A model generated the notes under the pieces. The model saw only the letters and a list, made by a program, of their open reading frames with translations, was not told the origin of the DNA and searched no databases. Position numbers and translations under genes: made by a program. From NCBI RefSeq assembly GCF_012273895.1, contig NC_052115.1, forward strand, positions 5,821,183 to 5,885,182: DNA of 64,000 nucleotides, in the 5' to 3' direction. The DNA is from Zerene cesonia (lineage: Eukaryota > Arthropoda > Insecta > Lepidoptera > Pieridae). This document shows, in pieces, positions 37,374 through 49,300 of the stretch (its first letter is position 1; the number at the start of each line of letters is the position of its first letter).

Positions 37374-40300
37374 GTGTGTGCGTGTGTGTGTGCGTGTGTG
37401 TGCGCGCGTGTGCGTGTGTGTGTGTGTGTGTGTGCGTGTGTGTGTGCGTGTGTGTGTGTGTGTGTGTGTGCGTGTGTGTGTGTGTGTGTGTGCGTGTGTG
37501 TGCGTGTGCACGTACGTACCGGTGTGCCCACGGTGCGCGCGGCGGCGCCTGGAGCGCGGCTCCGAGTCCCGCGAGTCCGAGGACCAGCCCTCGGTCCACG
37601 CGAGCCGCCGCAGCCCGCCGCCGCCCGCGCCCGCCGCGCCCGCGCACCGCTCTGCGCACACCGCACAGTACACTACTCGCATTGTTCTGTACCATTTGTA
37701 TGCGCGTGTACGGGGAACGGGCAATGGATTGTGATAGAGAGCTACTGATATACGCACGTAAATTTCTTACGTACAGTATACTATTCGCAATGTTCTGTAC
37801 CATTTGTACGTGCGTGTAAGGGGAAGGGGTAATGAATTGTAAATAACCCACACCGATATGATTGTAACGGACCGTTAATTATATATCACGACCACATCCC
37901 TTTAAAATCCCTTACCAATAAAGCGTGTTTTTACAGACACTAGACAGATGTATTTCGAGTGTTAAACGTATTAGTACTAAATGCGCGTTCATCTGCTTCA
38001 TTTGAGCGAGATTTCGAAGCGAGGTTTTTCGAAGGTGAAATGTTATTATGTATAATTTCGTTATACTTAGCTATTGACGTAATGACGTTGTCAAGTTAAT
38101 AAGAGACTAGCTATCTATACTGACACGAAGATAATTGACGTAAAATAAAAAAGAAAACTATACAAACCGCCTCTTTCTCAGAGAATGTCTAAAAACCCTT
38201 TATTAGTGCTCACATACAGTATAAAATATGTTGCATGGTGCAAAACATCATATTAACATCCTTATTACTTGGACCTGTGCTTAGATATCATTCATTACTT
38301 ATTATACATGATATGTTTGTACATTTTACCTTTACAAGTAACACGATTTGTTGCATCGGAAGTTATTATACAAATTATAAGCACGTAGGTCAATCATTCG
38401 CAAACTTATACATAAGTGTCTCTATTTAATCTATTAAAAGAAGTGGGTTATCATTTTAAACGCTAAAACATATATTTAGTGGTATCCTTGTGATTTTTGT
38501 TCCATAGTATCGAATTTGTAGTATTATATATAGTCGTATTTTCTGTTTCTTTACTTATACTTTGGTTGGAATACTTCAAAGCATTATATTAAACACGCAT
38601 AGCTCGTGCAGTCTCTGAACAATAATAATTAATTTACCTTTAGTGTCCGGCGATGAACCGCTAGCGACATCACTGATAGACCCAGCAGACAACCTCTCCG
38701 GTGGCTGTAAATTAACTTGCATCACTTCTATTGGAGTCTCCTTCTTTATCTCAATTTTCTTTTCTTCCTCTCTCTCTTTCACCGCTGGACTCTTTCTAAA
38801 CGCATCCTCCACGTGCGTGAACGACAACGAACTGTTATCGATGCAATCGAAAAAGTCCGAATTGTCGAAACCGTCCGATTTTTCGTCTGACTTCTTTCTC
38901 TCCTTCGGCACCTCTGGTGGTATGGACTCGAACTCATCCTGGGGCTCGGTAATTTTAATTTCACGTAACGCCGCGTATTTGTCCGTCTCGTCTTGCCTAT
39001 CCGTTCCATTGTCACGCGGTGACACACTTCTCCTAATTTTCTCCAGTTGCAAATTCTTCATTACCGTCTTTATGTCTTCTATTTTAGCTTCCACCGGCTT
39101 CGGACTAACTGAATTCCTGAACATATTGAATGAATCCAGGGTCAACTCGTCTAAAGTCTTCAAAGGACTCTTGTCCAATTCTTTGTCTTCTTTCTTCTCT
39201 TCAGTCTTCAATAATTCTTGTATATGAGTCAATTCTTGATCATCTTCCTTCGGTCCAGGATCAATTGGGTCCAAAATGGACTTGGCTTTTAATTCTTGTT
39301 CTTGTATTTCTCGGAACGCCGCATATCTGTCGTAGCTGGGGTTCGCTTTCTTATCAAAGTCATCAAAGTTAGCAACGAACGTTTCAGCGGTGTCGCTTGG
39401 TGCGAAATTATCTTCGAATTGCGTTTTAAACTCTGTGACGAGTGATGGAAGTGGGCTTGGTTTTTCCGATATAGATGTAGTTGGAAGAATCGTTGGTGGC
39501 TTCTCTTTGTCTTTTTGTTGTGGAGGTTCAACGTGTATATGCTGAAAATATTGTAAACTACTTAGAGCGTGGTAATATTATACCTGTCATTGAAGTATAC
39601 ATTCTCGGGTACAGATTTTGATCCAATTACTATAACAATAAGGTATACATTACCGATCGTTCCACATCAGCTGCTAGGTACGATCTCAGGTACTCGGTAA
39701 GCTGAGGCAGCGTCATAGATGACAAAGTAGCAGCTGGAACCCGCAATCTGATAATAAATTTTTTATTTTTAATACTAGTTTTTATATGAAATATACTACT
39801 GTTCGTAATTACATCCGATTGTTAATAAATTCATGACTTGATAATACATGCCTGTACCATAATTATTAAGGTCACAGTACACTACGCATTCAATTCAATA
39901 ATTCACTCAATTACATTAGGGCTAGCACTCACCTGGCGGCCAGTTCGTCCATAGTAAGCGTTAGTAACTGGCTAAGCGTGATATCGAATCGCTTAGCGGC
40001 GGGGAGGGGGGGCGGCGCGGGGGCGAGGTACTCGTCCTCACTGCTGGTGGTAATGGATGACATCCGTGGTTTCATACTGCGGTCCGCCTGAAATATTAAT
40101 TTTCCAAATGTGTTATCACGAAACTGAACTAACGTTTATTCATTTTTTTTTATAAAAAAAACCCACCGAGTTATCGATTAACATAGAAAAAAAGCGTTGG
40201 AAGGGAAAACTTCCTTTGTTATTGGGTACGTCGCTTAGAATCAAACAGAAAGACTTGAAAGTCATACTCAATGATAATAATAAAAACGCTTGTGAATTAT

Positions 40301-43300
40301 AATTCTTTTCCTTCTAAATTTATTTAAATCTTTAAGGTAAACTTAGAAACTTAAGTCATATAAAATTACAAAACTATTTAAAGTTATAACGCCATCTATT
40401 GTACAGATTAAAAAATACAGCACCAATGTGGCACAGAAAAAAAAGATATACGTTATAATTAGTAGATGGCGCTGAACTAAATGTATTTGTTGAATTACAT
40501 TGGTTTTAAGCTTCTGCATTGATAATATAATCATAAAAAAGATTATCTATTAATCCAAATATATTTTATCTTTCTATAATTATTAGAAAGGTTTATAATT
40601 ATGCTTAGCAAATATCCTCACATTCAAATCTGCTTCTAATATAAATTATAAGCTGGAACCCTAAGTGCTTTCCCAAAATGTAATCTATCTCTGTACCAAA
40701 TTTCGTACAAATCCGATCAGCTATTTTGCGTGATAGAGCAATAAACATATATGTATTCTTACAAACTTTCGAGTTTATATTAGGACTCACAACGGGTTCC
40801 TTTTTTCTAACAGGTTTCGGTAGGGGGGGTCCAGTGTCCGCATCCTCCCCGTCCGGCTCGTGCGGCGGGCGTGGTGGGGGCAGACCCAGCTCGGTGACCT
40901 TCTTGGGGGGCAGCGGGGGTGGGGGGGACGCGTTGTCCAGCAGCTTGGAGCTAGGCTGTGGGCGTTGACGGATCGTGCTGGTATCCGTCATCTGAGAACA
41001 GATGCATTTGTGGCTTGGTTTCAGTTTGTGCGTAATTATTGATTGAATAGTAGTGTAGTGTAATTGTTCACTTATTTTAAGATCAAACAAAAAGTATAAT
41101 TCGAATTTGTATTCCTATTTCGATGTTGTGATTTGTATAAATTTAAATATTATGTGCACAATTGTGTGTACATATTTAAAAATTCCCAGAGTCCCAAAAC
41201 CAGTTAGATGTAATGCAGTCACTATGAAGTTTTAGAAATAAATTACCAGCATTCTTAAGTGATAACTATTACTAGACATAAAGCAACATACAAACACTAT
41301 TTAATCATATAAATTAGACTTATAATCATAAAATAATTTAAATAATAAGACAATAAATTAAATGCGTTCATTCACCCGTTAAAATATCTTATATATAAAA
41401 TTCTCGTGTCACAATGTTAGTCTCTATACTCCTCCGAAACGGCTTGACCGATTCCTCTGAAATTTGGTAAGCATATTGGGTAGGTCTGAGAATCGGCCAA
41501 CATCTATTTTTTATCCCGATATTCCTACGGGATACGGACTTACGCGGGTGAAACCGCGGGGCGCAGCTAGTAATTAATATATTAACTCAAAAACTTCCTA
41601 GTATTTTGTTGAGTTTCCTACCTGTCTCTGAAGTCTGGGCGATTTGGGCACCGGCTCCGGCGGCAGGGTGACTTGCAGCGGCCCGTTGAACACATTCTTG
41701 CCGTTCTCCAACCCGGGCTCCGGCCTATCTTGCACATCTTTGCTCAATTTGCTCTTGAAATCATCCGCCCGCAAAAAACTCGTCTTGGGGAACTCTTGCA
41801 TACTCGTGAACGGATCGTCCTTGAACGTGTCCGAGAACGGGTCCGCGTTATCGAACGGATCGGTCTCGGCGAACGGATCGGACGCGAAAAGGCCCCCGGA
41901 GGTCTGATTGCCCTTCGCCACGGACACCGTGCCCCCCGAGTGCCGGGACAGGGACGTCATGGTCGTGGTGGGACCGTACCCGTCCGCCCTACCGTCACTC
42001 GCCACCGGCATTATGTCGGTTAGGAGCGAATGCGTCGTCGGGACGAGGTCTTTGAGTACTTTCTTTGGTGGATTTTTGAGCTCCTGAAAGAAGAGTTTTT
42101 TGTCAACGTAAGGTTTACTCCGGCCGGTGCCGAGCGGGTCTAGTTCGGTGAATACGTCGTATGCCGTTGAGTTGGCTGCGGCCTGCGAGATCACCTGCAA
42201 CACCCATCACGATTCTATTGCGCTTGTATTAGTACCAACGCGCGGGGGCACGTGGCGCGTACTCGGACACTTTAAGCGTATCGAATCATGCAAATACCTA
42301 TACAGGTTGCTCTTATTATATCTCTGCGAAATGAAACACCGTACGATAAACAAGCTCATATACAGCGTGATTGTATTTAACCCAAACCGCTGGGTTTCAC
42401 TCCATCTCCTGTGTGGATAATAGACATTTTCGAGTCAACCTGTATGTGTTGCATAGCAAGGGCGGCCATGAAAATAATAAAAAGAAGCGTATCTTGAAGA
42501 GCAAACAATAAAAACAGTGCTAAGGTGTGCAGGTGTATAGACGTGTACGAGTATATAATTGCTACATTCATTTTCCTTACGGGGTTTCGAACATCACAGA
42601 GTACCTATGTACATGCAAGTTTGCAGACGAAGTTTAATCAGTGTTAACACATAAAGCAAATTATAGGAAATAGACTGTCTCTTTAATAATTATTCTCATA
42701 GAAATTGAACAACGAACTCAATAAAGAAGTTAAAAATAATCTAATAGTAATATGAGACATTAAAATTATAGACATATAAATAACGAGCTTTGCTCTCATT
42801 TAAGGATTTAAACTTTTTTTTTCTGTTGCTTATTCAATCATGTTCACATAGACATTGAAACATTCTTTTATTTACTAAAACATCTATCATATAACATACA
42901 CAATAATAACTATAAAAAAACCATAAAACTTACCGGTTGTTCGGTGGGGTTATCGACCAATGCTGGTTTGGGTTCGAAGTCCGCTGCCACGGAGGTCAAG
43001 TCGAATGGCAACGGGGGCTTGCTGGGGCTTGCGGAGCTTCGTCCCGGGGTGCTCCGCCCCCGCCCCGCACCAGGCGGTGGGGGGAGGAGTCCCTTCTGTA
43101 CATCGTAGGGTTAATTTTTAGGTGGCAAGTTGTTAGTGCAAGAAAATTTTATTATTATATATATTATATTCAAATCTACAAGCACTTGATTATAGAGAAA
43201 GAGGTCCAATTGAATATCTAAAGAAATCTGCATTCCAACTATCGATAACAGACAGAGCAAATTATTAGACTATAGACTAATATAATCCCCTATTACCTGC

Positions 43301-46300
43301 GGGGGAGGAGCTGTAAAGGAGTCACCGAACGGATCAGTGGAGGGAGTGAGTCCCTCGACCTGTGTAAGTCCTCTTCTCAGCGAGCACAACTCTTGTTCTA
43401 AATCCACAAGTTCGGCCACTCCTCCCTCAGCGCCTTCTGATTGCTTCACTGTCACACTTTCGCCGGCTGTCACACTCTGAAATAGAAAAATCTATCCTTT
43501 AATGTACAGCTAGAGTGGTTAATATGGGGTCCATTCGCATTAAGAAAATACTAAGTCATCGTTGTCGGGGTTCGAGACCGGGCGAGCGTGTAGAAAATAA
43601 ATTGATTTTTCAATTTATCTACCCATGTGTAACATCATCACTGTTCTAAACGGTGAAGAAAAACATCGCGAGGAAACAGACATATCCAAGAATCAAAAGT
43701 TCTACGACATGTGATATCTACCAATCTGCACTTGGCCAGCGTGGTGGATTATGGTCTGAACCCTCATAGAAAGCCTGTGTCCCAGCAGTGGAAACATATA
43801 TGAGCTGATGACGATGATAATGATGAAGTCATCGATGTCCCCACGGCCACCAGCCAATTAGAATTCTAGAAATTAGAAAGGCGAGTTCATAGTGACTCCC
43901 AATATAATTAATATATATTTAAGACTACTAAATAGAATGGTACTACAATAATTCTTCACCTATTGTCTAACCATAGCAAAGTGATGCAATTGAATTGGGT
44001 GGGAACACATAGAAAGATATTATGTTGGTGTAAATANNNNNNNNNNNNNNNNNNNNNNNNNNNNNNNNNNNNNNNNNNNNNNNNNNNNNNNNNNNNNNNN
44101 NNNNNNNNNNNNNNNNNNNNNNNNNNNNNNNNNNNNNNNNNNNNNNNNNNNNNNNNNNNNNNNNNNNNNNNNNNNNNNNNNNNNNNNNNNNNNNNNNNNN
44201 NNNNNNNNNNNNNNNNNNNNNNNNNNNNNNNNNNNNNNNNNNNNNNNNNNNNNNNNNNNNNNNNNNNNNNNNNNNNNNNNNNNNNNNNNNNNNNNNNNNN
44301 NNNNNNNNNNNNNNNNNNNNNNNNNNNNNNNNNNNNNNNNNNNNNNNNNNNNNNNNNNNNNNNNNNNNNNNNNNNNNNNNNNNNNNNNNNNNNNNNNNNN
44401 NNNNNNNNNNNNNNNNNNNNNNNNNNNNNNNNNNNNNNNNNNNNNNNNNNNNNNNNNNNNNNNNNNNNNNNNNNNNNNNNNNNNNNNNNNNNNNNNNNNN
44501 NNNNNNNNNNNNNNNNNNNNNNNNNNNNNNNNNNNNNNNNNNNNNNNNNNNNNNNNNNNNNNNNNNNNNNNNNNNNNNNNNNNNNNNNNNNNNNNNNNNN
44601 NNNNNNNNNNNNNNNNNNNNNNNNNNNNNNNNNNNNNNNNNNNNNNNNNNNNNNNNNNNNNNNNNNNNNNNNNNNNNNNNNNNNNNNNNNNNNNNNNNNN
44701 NNNNNNNNNNNNNNNNNNNNNNNNNNNNNNNNNNNNNNNNNNNNNNNNNNNNNNNNNNNNNNNNNNNNNNNNNNNNNNNNNNNNNNNNNNNNNNNNNNNN
44801 NNNNNNNNNNNNNNNNNNNNNNNNNNNNNNNNNNNNNNNNNNNNNNNNNNNNNNNNNNNNNNNNNNNNNNNNNNNNNNNNNNNNNNNNNNNNNNNNNNNN
44901 NNNNNNNNNNNNNNNNNNNNNNNNNNNNNNNNNNNNNNNNNNNNNNNNNNNNNNNNNNNNNNNNNNNNNNNNNNNNNNNNNNNNNNNNNNNNNNNNNNNN
45001 NNNNNNNNNNNNNNNNNNNNNNNNNNNNNNNNNNNNCTATTGTCTAACCATAGCAAAGTGATGCAATTGAATTGGGTGGGAACACATAGAAAGATATTAT
45101 GTTGGTGTAAATAACTTCACTTTCAAAACGAAAAACATTATTTGATTACACGATAGCGTTAAATGCTGCGGCCACTTGACACGCGAAAGAATATCTTGTG
45201 CAATACGGATTACGTCATAGAATTTGCACAATAAAATTCTTTCATGATAAATAAACTTGAGAAACTAGTTATTATAATAAATGGTTTGAGTAAATTTAAT
45301 ATAATTTGTTACCACCATGTATGTACCATTGATCTTAGCAGCTTAGCTTAGCTTAGCTTAAGAAATATTACAAAAAAAAAAAATAGTAATATAAAACCAA
45401 TTAAGAAAGTTGTCATATATTCCTTCACATACATGATAATTTTATCAATCCGAATAACATCAATTTGTGTAAATTTCCCAATTATGATACGTTTTGACAA
45501 AAATGAGTAATATGTTATATAAAGTACTAGCTGTGCCCCGCGGTTTCACCCGCGTAAGTCCGTATCCCGTAGGAATATCGGGATAAAACGTTGCCAATAT
45601 GTTATACCAATTGTCCAGCTGTCTACGTACCAAATTTTATTTCAATCGATTCAGTAGTTTTTGCGTGAAAGAGCAACAAACACACACACACATCCTTACA
45701 AACTTTCGTATTTATAATATTAGTAGGATTAAAACACCGCTTAATAATAATATAACATTTTATAATATCTTGCCTCACTACTCACACTATAAGCTCCACT
45801 CTCTCCATCACTCATACGTACATAGCTCGCACTAACACACGGAAAGCGCTTCGCAAAACGCATCAACACAGTCCTATCGTACATAACAGCAGACACTGAA
45901 ACCCATACACCCATACAACCACACATATTTTACGTGCGCGTTTGACGCAAATGAAATATTTGTTTGTTATTATTGGATATGCGTAAACATCATTGTTCGC
46001 AGCACAATAGAGAAATATATTTTTAACGAGAAACACGCGTGTAGATAGATTCTTAGCTGTAAATATGATAGACGTAAATATAGTCTGTTATTTTCGTGAC
46101 GATTACAATGTTAAACAACAATAACATTTTCAGAAGATTTTTTGATTACTGAACAATTGTAAGATTAATTTTATACTAAAAAAGGAATTGCTATATTGGT
46201 GTGGCAGGTAGACGACCTAATGACGGTACAGAAAAATACATTTTGTTTAGTAAAAGTCCCTAGTCCCTAGGTATTCAAGATATACATTTTCGAAAAATCA

Positions 46301-49300
46301 CCGTCCCGTGGCGACACCTGATCGATGGAGCACCAACGATTCAAATATTTATAAGCAATGCTAATGCTATAAATCTAAAAATTCTATCTAGCTATTCTTC
46401 GATATTCCACATACCTTATTTGATTTACTCTCAGCGGTGCTCGCGGCGGGGTGCCGCACCAGGCTACTCGACACAGTCTTGCCCTCCAATTGTTGCTTTG
46501 CCATTTCTATTTCTTTCTTCTTTAATTCGAAAACTACTTGAAATAGGTCCCTCATTGCTATAACTACCTGGAAGCGGGGAAATGTGAATTATAATACGGA
46601 CAACGAGGTTTCTAGTGCTGAAGATCAAAACATCATAAGCCCATCATAATCACTACATAGTATAAAACAAAGTGGCTTCTCTGTCCATGTGTATGCTAAA
46701 ATCTTTAAAAGTACGCAACGGACTTTCATGGGGTTTTTTTGATGTATAGTAACATCTGTTAAACTAGTCCGAATTTTACGCGTGCGAAGCCGCGGGCAAT
46801 AGCTAACTAAATATCATTAAAATCTGTTTTGCATGTGAGAATCGATCACGATCGGCCAAATATTGGAGCAGCTCGCACTAGGGAGGGTTACCCACCCACA
46901 GAAGATCGATGTAAAATAGTAGCATGTGAAGGCTACTTTGTTTCGTACGGTGAGTGGGAGAACCAGAGGCCCGTATCCTTATTCCTGCTCCTCCAAGTCG
47001 ATAGTTTTTTGGGCATTAGTTCTAAGAGATTTTACGAATTTCGCTTTCTATTTCATGCTTAGAATTCAGTTCAGAAATATTTCTCATAGCAAATTCCTAG
47101 TTAAATGTTTGTTAATTTAAATAATTAAAGCCGCGACTGAGGATTGTAAGACGTATGTATTTATAGAAAGATTTATTTATAAGATAATAAGTTAGTTATT
47201 CGAAACGGTCGGTTTTAATTGGCAAAGTATTCTCAATTGAATGCTTCCTTTTCGTAAACGAGTCGATGTGATCATCCATCTGCATTATGTGCTTTTAAAT
47301 AATAATATGTTGTTTAAAAACCTACAAAACACGCTTTAATGATAGAAACAACTAGATTGTCTCACTTGCTTGATATATTATATATACAGAGAACACATAA
47401 TATCGTAATATTTTGATTTAGAACTAATTTTCAAAATCCGTTCAGATCTTGGCTAATTATAAAATAAAGAAGTAATTCCAATTTATGTTGGAAAATTCCA
47501 AATTAATAAATAATTCCAAGTCCACGTTTTTTTTACACATCGTTTACCCATCCACAAAGTTCAGAGGTTTTTTATTGCAACTAATGATGTCTTATATATC
47601 CACCCCTATTGGTAAATTAAAACCCTGATCAAACAAAGGGACGACTGTATTTTAGGGGTTATTTGGTACGCCGAACGACTGTAAAAGGTTTCCCTTGTTC
47701 GCTAATTAAATTACATTGGCGATGACTGATGATTATTTCATACGTACAATTAAGAAATATCCTATAATTTACTTTTTATGAAATGATTAAACTGTCCAAT
47801 AACCTTTACACATTACAAGATACCCCTTCGTTCGTTAACTGATCTCAATAATGAATAACTGTTTACTACGTGTTAATGAATCGTATTCATATATGGCAGG
47901 TAATAAGAAAATTAATTAAGACATGTAAATATGCTAATGCGTAGTGGAATATTCATTATAATAGTACATGGATTTATTCTATGTACCTTTGGATATTGTA
48001 AAATCTAATTTTATTTAAAACCATCATTTTCATTAACGGAATACGTGAGACGCTAACATATCTATTTAAAAGAAAAAAAAACCGGACTGCTAATTTTCTA
48101 CTTTTATTGTAATTGTCTTCAGAAAGTTTTATTGTAAAAAATTCGTATTGTTGATGTAAGAAAGAACAATAAAACCCATTCGTTTCTTTATTATTTGCGC
48201 TTTTTTGTTAATTTATAAAGTAACTCAATTGTGATGATTACGACGACACCAGCAGTTATATCTTTGCGAACCAAAGAAATAACATACACATACATATGCT
48301 CGTAAAATGTTACCCTACTCGGTCAGTTGGGTAAACAAGTAAACTCTTATAGGCACTGCTGATAACTTATATCTTAGAATAATAAACCGATTACAAAAAA
48401 GGAGGAGGTTCACATTTCGACTGAATTTGTTTCATCGGAAGTTTTGATTGGACGAATGTACTGAAATTTGGTCTAGTTTTGAAATATTCTATGTCACCGA
48501 GAAGCAACATTGTTTCGGTAGGGACAGACTTTACTAAATCGATTAAAGCGTTTAAGTGCGTGCGTGCGTACACCCGTAACAGTTTAGGTCCTAAAACTTT
48601 CAACGAAGCCTTGCAGTGGGAACAATATAAGCTGATAAGGAGAACTTTCTATAAGAAAACATCAAGACACCTACGTTTACCGCATTATGTATCATTATAA
48701 TAGCTTAAATATAGTTGCTACTGTACCTGACTAGCAGCTTTATCAGTCTTTATTCCGAAGAATCGATGTCCCGTGTCCGGAGAGCCGAATATGTATCCAA
48801 AAGCGCGGGAATCCGTCATGTCTTGCGCGATAAATGATATTTTGTGAACGGGATGATGGTAAAGAGAATCCTGGAAGAGTCACGTCGTTACATAACATTA
48901 GTTAGATACTTTTATGATTGTATTCTGAAATTGCTCGTCATGGTAGTCCTTTTTTTATTTTAGTGAATCCTTTGTGAATATAATTACTATAACTATTGGA
49001 TGTGTTCTGTTGCTTATCTGTCAGTTAAAATGATAATTAATGTATGCCAATATACGAGAGTATCAATGTACGTCATAGGCTGTACGGGACATTATGAGGT
49101 GCTGACCAGCCCTTCTATCCTTGCCCTATTATTATGTTAGGATCATGATAAACTGAATTAATTTCGGAGAGCAGAAGATTGCTTTTAATTTTTTTTAGTG
49201 TGTGTGTTATTAATTATAACTCATTAGTTTTATTTTGTTATGTGTTCAAGGGTTCACTAAATAAATTAGTAATTTTTATATATAGAATAAGACAATCGCT

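Noticed and set aside
37130..37851. Several open frames of 120-230 codons on both strands
   Set aside because: Produced by the TG/CA microsatellite (poly Cys-Val or His-Thr). Only 37520-37651 on the minus strand is a supported Dab exon.
43956..45114. Long open frames across 44037-45036
   Set aside because: Again only N; the identical ends come from the duplicated 77-bp flank.
45340..45360. Telomere-like repeat
   Set aside because: Units are TTAGC, not the insect telomeric TTAGG, and only four copies occur.
48391..48700. Overlapping 70-codon frames in a Dab intron
   Set aside because: The flanking AAAAAAGGAGGAGGTTC stretch resembles dispersed lepidopteran repeats; treated as repeat relic.
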